Shown here piece by piece: positions 40,029 to 48,776 of a stretch of DNA of 64,000 bases (position 1 is its first letter; every line of letters begins with the position of its first letter). The notes below the pieces were generated by a model that worked only from the letters and a program-made list of their open reading frames with translations, did not search any database and had not been told where the DNA came from. The DNA is from an uncultured Muribaculaceae bacterium (GTDB lineage Bacteria; Bacteroidota; Bacteroidia; Bacteroidales; Muribaculaceae). The translations under genes and the position numbers were made by a program. The DNA lies in contig CAJGDJ010000001.1 in NCBI GenBank assembly GCA_904502025.1, positions 33,849 to 97,848 of the forward strand, read 5' to 3'.

Positions 40029-43004
40029 ATGAAGAAAAGAATCATGATTTCGGCAATTGTTGCCACTGCGTTTTTGGGTGCATCAGCTCAAATTAATTCA
40101 CCTTTGAGCAACGGTTATCAAGAACGTGCAATATTTTTGTATCAAGATAAAAACTATCAAGGTTGCATCGACCAAATGTCGCAATTGTTGGATATGAATC
40201 CCACAATGCAACAAAAAGAAACTGCAAAATATTACATTGCGATGTCGGCATTAATGACTAATAACGCCAATGCTGAGACTTTGCTTAGAGCCTTTATTAG
40301 TGAGTTCCCAACATCAATATATCGCATGGACGTGAAAATGGCTATCGGAGACTACTATTTTATAAAAGAAGACTATGCAACGTCGTTGGCTCAATATAAA
40401 CTTGTCGATGTGCAGGCTTTGGAATATCCACGAGCTCAAGACTATACATATCGTAAGGCATACTCTCATTTGCGATTGGCTGATTATAGCGATGCCGAAG
40501 CAGGATTTAAGTCGTTGTTAGGATCTCCAAAATATGACAACTCGGCGAAATTCTACTCAGGATATGTGGCTTATATCAATAAAGACTACAACGAAGCTCT
40601 AAATTTGTTTGACCAAGTAGATGACGCATCTGAGCTTGGCGGCATGACAAACTATTATAAATGTCAAATTTATTTCTTGAATAAAGACTATAAAAAAGCT
40701 TACGATTTATCGCGTAAGATGTTAAATAAAGATGTAGAGCCATTGTATATTGCCGAAGCTAATCGCATTGCCGGAGAATCGCTTTACAATATGGGCGATG
40801 TAGTGTCGGCGATACCATATTTGCAGAATTATGTAAAAGGAGTTGAATTGCCATTGCCATCTACTCAATATATTCTTGGAGTAAGCCACTATAAAAATCA
40901 TGAATATGAAAAAGCTATTAAATCGCTTGAAGCTGTAACACAAGAAAAAAATGCGTTGGGTCAAGGTGCTTATCTCATGATTGGTCAATCGTTTTTGAAA
41001 AGTAAAGATTATAATGCAGCAATGTTGGCTCTTGATAAAGCAACAAAAATGGACTACGACCTTGAAGCTCAAGAGCTGGCTTTCTATAACTATGCCGTTG
41101 CAAGTTCGCATGGTGGAGCAATCCCTTTTGGCAATTCGGTTGCCAACTTTGAGGAGTTCCTTCGCCGTTACCCAAACAGCCGATTCGTGCCTCAAGTGCA
41201 GGAATATGTTGTAACAGGCTACATGACCGACAACAACTATGAACGAGCATTAGCAAGCATTGAAAAAATTGAAAATCCTAATGACGAAATTCTCAAAGTC
41301 AAACAGCGAGTATTATACACACTTGGCACTCGTGATTTTTCGCAAGGTAAAATCAATCAAGCAATATCACGATTAAGCCAATCAAAATCTTATTCGATAT
41401 ATGATGAAGCATTGGCTCGTGAAGCCGATTTGTGGTTAGGTGATTGCTACTATGCCCAAGGAGATTATGATGCTGCTACCGATTCTTATTCCAATTATGT
41501 AGAGGCTTCAACTAAAGATGTGGTAAATCTTCCGTTAGCCTACTATAATATAGGTTATTCTTGCTTAAAAAACGACCAATACGACGAGGCTATTGCAAAT
41601 TTTGAAAAAGCACTTAATAATTATGGAAATTTGGATTCGGAAGTAATTGCCGACGCATATACTCGAATTGGCGATTGTTTCTATTTCAAATCTGATTTTA
41701 CCACAGCATTGACAAGTTACGATAAGGCTTATAACGCTAATAAAGCTACAGGCGATTATGCGTTATATCAAAAAGCAATGATGAATGGCTATAGAAAAGA
41801 TTTAACCATGAAGGTGAAAAATCTTGATGAATTGCTTGAACAATATCCGACATCTGGAATTGTGCCATCGGCATTGCTTGAAAAAGCTCAATGTTATGTG
41901 GAAAAAAATAAATACCCTCAAGCAATTGAAACTTATAAGCAACTTGTGAGAGAATATCCTGCAACAACACAAGGACGAAACGGGTGCTTGCAACTTGCTA
42001 TTGCCTATTTGAACAATAATAAAGAAACCGAAGCAATCAATGCTTATAAAAATGTAATCGCAACATATCCCACAAGCGATGAGGCTCGTGTGGCATGTCA
42101 AGACTTGATGCGAATTTATGCTAAAAACAATAATCTTGAAGCATATACGGCATTTGTGTCAACAGTTCCCGATGCTTTGCCCGTTGAGCAGTCTTATCTT
42201 GAAGATGTTGCTTATGAAGCCGCTCATAACGCATATCTCGAAGGATTGGGATTTGAGCAAATACGCTCTTATTTGAAAAAATATCCCGGCTCGGTTCATG
42301 AGCCATCGGCTTTGGCTATTTTAGCTAAATGTGAATACGAGAATAATAACAACGAAGCTAATGCTTTGAAATATGCCGATGATGTTATAACACGTTATCC
42401 CGATAATGCAGCTGTTGAAACGGCATTGTCGGTTAAAGCCGAAATTGAATATAATCAAGGTAAATCTGAAATGGCTCTTGCCGATTATGAGAAATTAGAA
42501 GAACGTGCATCGACAAAAAATATGATAGCTCAAGCACGAATGGGGCAACTTCGAGCTGCATACGATTTAGATAAATATAGTATAGTGATTAAAAAAGCTG
42601 AAGAGTTGATGACTTCTAAAATCAATGGTGAATTATTGTCAGAGGTAAAATATGCTAAAGCTGTCGCATTAAATAACACCGGCAAGCCAACCGAGGCTAT
42701 TGAATTGTGGGCATCGCTTGATGATAATGTCGAAGACCTATATGGAGCAATGAGTGCCATTGAGTTGGCTCAATACTATTACGAATTTGATAATTTGAAA
42801 GAAGCCCGAGTTGTGGTTGAAGATTTTATAAATTCTTCATCTCCTCATCAATATTGGCTCGCTCGTGGTTATATATTGCTTTCCGATATTAATCGCAAAG
42901 AAGGCAAATTGTTTGAAGCAAATGAATATCTACGTACTTTGCGTGAAAATTATCCCGGTGGAGATGCCGATATATTCAAAATGATTGATGAACGTCTTAA
43001 ATAA
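40029..43004 (+). CDS. Large exported TPR-repeat protein
   Basis: The 991-aa protein has a signal peptide (MKKRIMISAIVATAFLGASA then Q) and is otherwise built of tetratricopeptide-type helical repeats from about residue 25 to the end. Examples are NYQGCIDQMSQLLDMNPTMQ, YDEAIANFEKALNNYGNLDS, YPQAIETYKQLVREYPATTQ and ETEAINAYKNVIATYPTSDE. No enzymatic domain is visible. The gene is followed nine bases later by a TonB-type barrel protein lacking a plug, and this pairing is one I associate with Bacteroidales core genomes. The likely location is periplasm or outer membrane, with a scaffold role for envelope assembly or secretion. This is inference; the repeat structure is directly seen. Confidence 0.85.
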   Translation: MKKRIMISAIVATAFLGASAQINSPLSNGYQERAIFLYQDKNYQGCIDQMSQLLDMNPTMQQKETAKYYIAMSALMTNNANAETLLRAFISEFPTSIYRMDVKMAIGDYYFIKEDYATSLAQYKLVDVQALEYPRAQDYTYRKAYSHLRLADYSDAEAGFKSLLGSPKYDNSAKFYSGYVAYINKDYNEALNLFDQVDDASELGGMTNYYKCQIYFLNKDYKKAYDLSRKMLNKDVEPLYIAEANRIAGESLYNMGDVVSAIPYLQNYVKGVELPLPSTQYILGVSHYKNHEYEKAIKSLEAVTQEKNALGQGAYLMIGQSFLKSKDYNAAMLALDKATKMDYDLEAQELAFYNYAVASSHGGAIPFGNSVANFEEFLRRYPNSRFVPQVQEYVVTGYMTDNNYERALASIEKIENPNDEILKVKQRVLYTLGTRDFSQGKINQAISRLSQSKSYSIYDEALAREADLWLGDCYYAQGDYDAATDSYSNYVEASTKDVVNLPLAYYNIGYSCLKNDQYDEAIANFEKALNNYGNLDSEVIADAYTRIGDCFYFKSDFTTALTSYDKAYNANKATGDYALYQKAMMNGYRKDLTMKVKNLDELLEQYPTSGIVPSALLEKAQCYVEKNKYPQAIETYKQLVREYPATTQGRNGCLQLAIAYLNNNKETEAINAYKNVIATYPTSDEARVACQDLMRIYAKNNNLEAYTAFVSTVPDALPVEQSYLEDVAYEAAHNAYLEGLGFEQIRSYLKKYPGSVHEPSALAILAKCEYENNNNEANALKYADDVITRYPDNAAVETALSVKAEIEYNQGKSEMALADYEKLEERASTKNMIAQARMGQLRAAYDLDKYSIVIKKAEELMTSKINGELLSEVKYAKAVALNNTGKPTEAIELWASLDDNVEDLYGAMSAIELAQYYYEFDNLKEARVVVEDFINSSSPHQYWLARGYILLSDINRKEGKLFEANEYLRTLRENYPGGDADIFKMIDERLK

Positions 43005-43013
43005 TCTATTGAT

Positions 43014-44750
43014 ATGAAAAAGTTATATATATATGCGTTAGCAACGACTCTTGCGTTGAATATTTCGGCTCAAGACTTAAAAAAAGAAATTACAATTGAT
43101 AAAGATATCGTTCCAGAATTGAGCGAGGCAAACAAAATTAATGTTACTCCACAAGTGCCTCAATTGGAAATTAAGCACAATAAACTAAAATACAACGATC
43201 GGGCTAAAACTGCCGAAGTACCCGGGTCAATAACAACGCTCGAACCGGCTGAAAATGTTGATACCATCAGCATTTCAAAATATCGAGGTTATGCAATGTT
43301 GGGATATTTCCCTGTATATAACCTTGACCTTACTGCCGGTTATACTTTTTTTGATAATGACACTACGAAATTAAATGCGTGGGTGCAATATAATGGAGAA
43401 TCGTATTGTGCAAAACCTCGCAGTGGAGAAGATTGGTCGATATATGACCACTCTGTTACTGTTGATGTGGAGTTGGCTCAACGAATTGATGCAACATCAA
43501 AGTTAGACTTTGATGTTGATTACACATTTACTAATTTCAACTCACCCTGGTTAAAAAAAGATTATTGCCAAAGTGCAAACGACTTTAATTTTGAGGCATT
43601 ATGGGCATCTTCGGTAGGTGGATTAAAATACAAAGCCTTGGCATCATATAATTATTTTGGCTTTAGCGATGATTTTCCCTATAATATGAAATTATATCGT
43701 AATATAGGCTCGGCTTTTGATGCCGTAAAAGAGCATAATGTGAATATAAATGGATATGCTGCATTTGATATTGATAATAACACATCGGCAAATTTAGATT
43801 TACGTTTTGCCCTAACCCATGATAACCATTTATTGATACCCGGTTGGGGAATGACAAATGGTGTTGTGTGGCATGGCTTTAGAAACAATGAAGGATATAC
43901 TCATTCTATCCTTTCTGTAACTCCACATTACGACATCGTTGTTGACAACCTATCGTTGCGTATCGGTGCAAATATTGAAGGTCAATTTGATTATGATGGC
44001 GGAATTTACTTCTCTCCTGATGTGTATGTTGATTGGACCCCTACAAATTATATCTCAGCTTACGCTTATTTTACAGGGGGGATAGCACAAAACACTATGT
44101 CATCGATTTTTGATGTGTCGCACTATTTTATGCCTGCAATGGCTTATGGTAATTCTTATTTGCCATGTGCTATTGATGCCGGTGTAAACCTTGGCCCATT
44201 CAAAGATGCCAAAATTAAAGTATATGGTGGATATGCGTTTGCTAACGATTGGTTAATGCCTGTATTTATTGATGAAAATTACCACATAATGAATGAAGTT
44301 GACTTAAGAGGTTGGCATTTAGGCGTTGAAGCTTCATATTGCTATAAAAACTGGGGTAAAATCAAGGCAAGTTATACCTTGGCTCCGCAACAAGACTATG
44401 ATAAAGGATATTACTTGTGGCATGATAGAGCAAAACATGTGGTTGATGCCTCTATCATCGTAACTCCTATTGCACCACTCGACGTCACTCTTGGTTATGA
44501 ATATCGTGGAGGTCGTAGTTCTTATATGCAATATGTTACCAAAGTGTCACCTGATGTAGTGTCGCCCGAATATACTCGTTACTCGCTTGGTCACGTAAAC
44601 AACCTCTCAATCGGTGGTTTGTATCGCTTTAATGATCAGCTCAATTTCTTCGTTAAAATCGAAAACCTATTCAATCACAAATACGACCTGCTTTATGACA
44701 TCCCATCACAAGGCATTACCGGATTGTTGGGAGCCACATATAAGTTTTAA
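43014..44750 (+). CDS. TonB-dependent-receptor-like beta-barrel without plug
   Basis: The 578-aa protein has a signal peptide (MKKLYIYALATTLALNISAQ). Residues about 20-100 (DIVPELSEANKINVTPQVP, EVPGSITTLEPAENVDTI) are not a recognisable plug or carboxypeptidase-like domain. From about 95 on, alternating amphipathic strands lead to a C-terminus FFVKIENLFNHKYDLLYDIP ending with the aromatic residue in LLGATYKF, as in TonB-receptor barrels. At roughly half the normal receptor length, the plug is absent, so it may be an open porin, a structural barrel, or a partner of the TPR protein encoded just upstream. No TonB box was seen. Confidence 0.8.
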   Translation: MKKLYIYALATTLALNISAQDLKKEITIDKDIVPELSEANKINVTPQVPQLEIKHNKLKYNDRAKTAEVPGSITTLEPAENVDTISISKYRGYAMLGYFPVYNLDLTAGYTFFDNDTTKLNAWVQYNGESYCAKPRSGEDWSIYDHSVTVDVELAQRIDATSKLDFDVDYTFTNFNSPWLKKDYCQSANDFNFEALWASSVGGLKYKALASYNYFGFSDDFPYNMKLYRNIGSAFDAVKEHNVNINGYAAFDIDNNTSANLDLRFALTHDNHLLIPGWGMTNGVVWHGFRNNEGYTHSILSVTPHYDIVVDNLSLRIGANIEGQFDYDGGIYFSPDVYVDWTPTNYISAYAYFTGGIAQNTMSSIFDVSHYFMPAMAYGNSYLPCAIDAGVNLGPFKDAKIKVYGGYAFANDWLMPVFIDENYHIMNEVDLRGWHLGVEASYCYKNWGKIKASYTLAPQQDYDKGYYLWHDRAKHVVDASIIVTPIAPLDVTLGYEYRGGRSSYMQYVTKVSPDVVSPEYTRYSLGHVNNLSIGGLYRFNDQLNFFVKIENLFNHKYDLLYDIPSQGITGLLGATYKF

Positions 44751-44782
44751 CAACAAAAAAATCAAATGATTGATTAGTATAT

Positions 44783-44818
44783 AGCCGGGTATAGCCACGA
44801 AGTGGATATGCCCGGTGT
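44783..44818 (+). terminator. Probable terminator after the barrel gene
   Basis: CCGGGTAT...ATGCCCGG encloses CCAC-GAAG-TGG and makes a stable stem-loop about 30 bp after the stop codon. The T run after it is weak, so efficiency is uncertain. Nothing else is seen in 44819-44950. Confidence 0.5.
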
Positions 44819-44954
44819 TAGTTTCTATGACAATTTGAAAGACAATATTATAATTGAGATTGCTATATACACTGTTTATTTATCTTATTTTTTGCTAAAA
44901 TTATGTCGTTTTTTGCTTCATGAAGCTGTTGAAACGCAAAAATCAGTGCTCAAC

Positions 44955-44986
44955 TTGGCGTAATACAAAGAAAATTTGTATATTTG
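44955..44986 (+). promoter_or_regulatory. Promoter of secDF
   Basis: TTG (44955-44957), 21-base spacer, TATATTTG (44979-44986). The leader would be about 48 nt. Confidence 0.75.
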
Positions 44987-45040
44987 CAAGCTGAAACAAA
45001 CACAAAAATAATTAATAACTTAAAATAATATTAACTTAAA

Positions 45041-47944
45041 ATGCAAAGTAAAGGAACATTAGGAACAACCGTTTCCGGCATTATTGCCATTTTCTTGGTA
45101 ATAGTGTGCCTTTTCTACATGTCATTCTCGTTTGTATCAAACAGCTATGAGAAAAAAGCTGATGAGTATGCATTGAAAATGGCTGGAGAAGAAGGAAGCG
45201 AATCTGAGACTTACAACAAGGCTTATAACCAATACCTTAAAAGCCATGGTGATTCAACAGTTTATCTCGGTTATACTCTCAACGAGGTGCGTAAATGGGG
45301 TGTAAATCTCGGTCTCGACCTCAAAGGTGGTATGAACGTGATTCTTCAATTAGAAATGCCCGATGTAGTTCGTGGTATGGCTAATGTTGCAACAAACGAC
45401 AGCGTATTTGAAAAAGCACTTAAATTTGCTGACGAACAAGTTGCTAACCACCAATCTGATGACTTCGTAGGTTCATTCATTGAAGAGTATAGCAATCTTA
45501 ATCCAAAAGCTAATTATGCCGAATTATTTAAGGATAAAGTAGCTAAAGGTGATGATGCTGCAACTGTTCGCAATAAAATTAAAGCTGAGGTTAAGAGCCT
45601 CGTTGAAACTTCTGCTACAAACGTTCTTCGTAGCCGTATTGACCAATTTGGTGTTGTTTCTCCAAATATTCAAGTGCTTAAAGATAAAGACGGACAAATC
45701 CTTCTTGAACTCCCTGGTGTAAAAGACCATGACCGTGTTCGTGATTTGTTGCTCCGCTCGGCAGCTCTTGAATTTTATACAGCATACAAAACCGACGAAC
45801 GTAGCGGAGCGTTCAATGCACTTGCTCAACTCAACGACGCTTATGCTGCTGATTCAGTTAACGCAGGTAAGAAAAAACTTTTTGAAATTCTTGCAAACTC
45901 TAACCCCGGAGCTTCAATCGCAGGTTATGTAGCCGATGAAATGGCTATTGCATCGGTTGACTCTATCTTGGCATACGGCGAAGCTAAAAAGATTCTTCCT
46001 GCCGATATGGAACTCCGTTGGAGTGTAAAACCTGAAAAATTCACCGATCGTTCAACCGGCAACGAAGTTGTTCTTGGTTACGGACTTTATGTATTGAAAT
46101 CAACTAATGGCAAGCCTGCTCTTAACGGTGATTGTGTTGTTGATGCTTCATCAGGTCTTGATGACTTCAAGGGTAACACAGTTTCTATGACAATGAATGG
46201 TGAAGGAGCTAAAGGTTGGGCTCGCGTAACAGGTGCTAATGTTGGTAACCAAATCGCTATCGTTCTTGACGATCGTGTATATTCTGCTCCTAACGTAAAC
46301 GACGCTATCGAAGGTGGTCGTTCTGAAATTACAGGTGATTTCTCTCTCGAAGAAGCGAAAGACTTGGCTAACGTATTGAAGAGTGGTAAGATGACTGCGA
46401 AAGTGGAAATCATCTCCGACATGGTTATCGGTCCATCTCTTGGTCAACAAGCTATCGAAGCAGGTTTCATATCATTCATCGTAGCTCTCGTGTTGTTGAT
46501 GATTTTCATGATGGCTTACTATGGTGTAATTCCTGGAATGGTTGCTAACTTCGCATTAATTTGCAACTTGTTCTTCACATTTGGCATTCTTTCTTCATTC
46601 CAAGCAGTATTGACAATGTCGGGTATTGCCGGTATCGTTCTTTCTCTTGGTATGGCTGTCGATGCTAACGTGCTTATCTTCGAACGTACTAAAGAAGAAC
46701 TTCGTGCAGGTAAAGGCGTGCGTGCAGCTATCGCTGATGGTTATAGCAATGCGTTCTCTGCGATCTTCGACTCTAACTTGACATCAATCATCACCGGTGT
46801 TATTTTGATGGCATACGGTACAGGTCCTATCAAAGGTTTTGCAACTACATTGATTATCGGTATTGTGTGTTCATTCTTCACTGCGGTATATTTAAGCCGT
46901 CTCGTATTTGTATGGTGGGGCAAAACCAAAGCATTCCAAAAACTTACTTTCACAACAGCTTTGTCTAAGAATGTATTTGTGAGTGCTAATTACAACTTCC
47001 TTGGTGCTCGCAAAATAGGTTTCTCTATTTGTGCTGCATTCATTGTTGTTGTTATTGCTTCATTCTTCATGAAAGGTCTTAACCAAGGTATCGACTTTTC
47101 TGGTGGTCGCAACTATGTAGCTAAATTCGAACAATCGGTTGATCCTGTTCAACTTCAAGAAGCTCTTGCCCCTGAATTTGAGGGTGCGTCGGTTTCGGTT
47201 ATCACAATCGAAAACTCTAACCAAGTTCGTATTTCTACCAACTATAAGATTGAAAACGATGATGCAAGTGTAGATAAAGAAATTACCGATAAATTGTTCA
47301 ATGTGTTGAAACCTTACCTTCGCGAAGGTATGACTGCTCAAGAGTTTTCTACTACCGATGCAAGTCAAGGTATTATCAGTTCTCAAAAGGTTGGTCCTAC
47401 TGTAGCTGACGATATGCGTACTGGTGCTATCATTGCAGTGGTTCTTTCTCTCATCGCAATGTTCCTCTACATCTTGATTCGTTTCCACAATGTTGCATTC
47501 TCTGTTGGTGCTCTTGCTGCAGTAGCATTCACTGCATTCTCAATCATTGGTGTTTACTCAATCTCTTGGGGTTGGTTGCCATTTGCTATGGAGGTTGACC
47601 AAAACTTCATTGCCGCAATTTTGACTATCATTGGTTACCAAATCAATGACACCGTGGTGGTATTTGACCGTGTGCGTGAAAATGTAGGTCTTTATCCAAA
47701 ACAAGATTTCTTCACTACAATCAACAACTCAATTAATTCTACATTGGGTCGTACGGTGATGACTTCAGGCACTACATTGCTCGTGTTGCTCTGTATCTTC
47801 ATTCTTGGTGGTGATGCAATCCGCAGCTTCGTATTCGCAATGTTACTTGGTGTAATCATCGGTACTCTTGCTACAATGTTTGTGGCTGCTCCAGTGGCAT
47901 ACCTCACTGATGCTCGTCGCAACTCTAAAAAGGCTTCAAAGTAA
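45041..47944 (+). CDS. secDF: Protein translocase subunit SecDF (fused)
   Basis: SecDF uses the proton motive force to help pull preproteins across the inner membrane after SecYEG-SecA translocation. The 967-aa protein combines SecD (residues 1 to about 640) and SecF (about 650 to 967). SecD features include the D1 motif NLGLDLKGGMNVILQLEM near residue 90, a large periplasmic domain, and the membrane half with GMAVDANVLIFERTKEELRA near 545. SecF contains GIDFSGGRNYVAKF near 685, QKVGPTVADDMRTGAI near 780 and IGYQINDTVVVFDRVRENVG near 865. Twelve membrane helices are expected. The fusion is normal for Bacteroidetes. It has its own promoter and terminator. Confidence 0.97.
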   Translation: MQSKGTLGTTVSGIIAIFLVIVCLFYMSFSFVSNSYEKKADEYALKMAGEEGSESETYNKAYNQYLKSHGDSTVYLGYTLNEVRKWGVNLGLDLKGGMNVILQLEMPDVVRGMANVATNDSVFEKALKFADEQVANHQSDDFVGSFIEEYSNLNPKANYAELFKDKVAKGDDAATVRNKIKAEVKSLVETSATNVLRSRIDQFGVVSPNIQVLKDKDGQILLELPGVKDHDRVRDLLLRSAALEFYTAYKTDERSGAFNALAQLNDAYAADSVNAGKKKLFEILANSNPGASIAGYVADEMAIASVDSILAYGEAKKILPADMELRWSVKPEKFTDRSTGNEVVLGYGLYVLKSTNGKPALNGDCVVDASSGLDDFKGNTVSMTMNGEGAKGWARVTGANVGNQIAIVLDDRVYSAPNVNDAIEGGRSEITGDFSLEEAKDLANVLKSGKMTAKVEIISDMVIGPSLGQQAIEAGFISFIVALVLLMIFMMAYYGVIPGMVANFALICNLFFTFGILSSFQAVLTMSGIAGIVLSLGMAVDANVLIFERTKEELRAGKGVRAAIADGYSNAFSAIFDSNLTSIITGVILMAYGTGPIKGFATTLIIGIVCSFFTAVYLSRLVFVWWGKTKAFQKLTFTTALSKNVFVSANYNFLGARKIGFSICAAFIVVVIASFFMKGLNQGIDFSGGRNYVAKFEQSVDPVQLQEALAPEFEGASVSVITIENSNQVRISTNYKIENDDASVDKEITDKLFNVLKPYLREGMTAQEFSTTDASQGIISSQKVGPTVADDMRTGAIIAVVLSLIAMFLYILIRFHNVAFSVGALAAVAFTAFSIIGVYSISWGWLPFAMEVDQNFIAAILTIIGYQINDTVVVFDRVRENVGLYPKQDFFTTINNSINSTLGRTVMTSGTTLLVLLCIFILGGDAIRSFVFAMLLGVIIGTLATMFVAAPVAYLTDARRNSKKASK

Positions 47945-47966
47945 TAAACTAATTATTATATAAATT

Positions 47967-48002
47967 GCGACCGTTATCATAAGGATAACGGTCGCTTTTT
48001 TA
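47967..48002 (+). terminator. Terminator of secDF
   Basis: GCGACCGTTATC and GATAACGGTCGC form a 12-bp perfect stem with a five-base loop and are followed by seven T. Confidence 0.95.
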
Positions 48003-48026
48003 TTGTGATTGAACAAATAATGTTAT

Positions 48027-48314
48027 TTATTTTTTGTGTCCCGGTCCTTCTGGGAACCAACCTTTCTTTACTCGCTCCCTTTGATGTATCAACTCCAAAA
48101 TGCTCCAAAATGATGAAAATGCGGTAACACCAAGTATTGTTGATGCGATAAGATTTTCTATAACAATTGATAAAACGCAAAATGCAATGCCTGCAACAAA
48201 GAATATCCACCAGCATTTTACACCAAGATAATATTCGGCTTTGATAACGATAGGATGGAATAACCCAATAATTAAGAATGTGGCAAGACCCACAATAATT
48301 CCTGTAAAGTTCAT
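48027..48314 (-). CDS. DUF4491 family membrane protein
   Basis: The 95-aa protein begins MNFTGIIVGLATFLIIGLFH and contains PIVIKAEYYLGVKCWWIFFV, a strongly conserved signature of DUF4491, a small Bacteroidota/Firmicutes family with three predicted membrane helices. The C-terminus (KKGWFPEGPGHKK) is basic and probably cytoplasmic. The gene is convergent with secDF, separated by that gene's terminator, and has a TACCTTTG -7 box at 48364-48371 on the minus strand. Function is unknown. Confidence 0.85.
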   Translation of the reverse strand: MNFTGIIVGLATFLIIGLFHPIVIKAEYYLGVKCWWIFFVAGIAFCVLSIVIENLIASTILGVTAFSSFWSILELIHQRERVKKGWFPEGPGHKK

Positions 48315-48728
48315 AACTGAAATATTATTAATATTATTTGTATTACATTTTTATTTTAGATTACAAAGGTACTTGAAATGAGCTAAACGAGAAAATTTCT
48401 GCAAGTTTTAGTTGTATTGAGTTTACATGAAAGCCTTTATCAGCATAAGGCAAAAGGTATGGGGTGTATTAGAGAGTTGGCAACTTAAATGTACCTTGTC
48501 TATATTAGCCGTATTTTTGTTGATAGAGTCAACAGTCGTGTAATATCGAAATTGCGTGTAACTTATAGCCGAAGAGAACCACCGTGATGATTGAAAAATT
48601 GACTAAATAATTGCAGTTTCCTATATAATAATGTGTATTTAGCTATAAAAATTGCACGATTATGGGAAAACAATGTTAAAAATAAGCGATAATTTGTTGA
48701 TAATAGTTACTATATGATTTCTTTTTTC

Positions 48729-48736
48729 TAATTTTG
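48729..48736 (+). promoter_or_regulatory. -7 box of topA
   Basis: TAATTTTG lies 41 bp before the topA start; no normal -33 box is seen. The rest of the gap 48372-48728 has only a short hairpin GCCTT...AAGGC near 48428-48446. Confidence 0.45.
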
Positions 48737-48776
48737 TCGGTCGAAAAAATTAAATAGATTAAAATAGGAAAAATAT

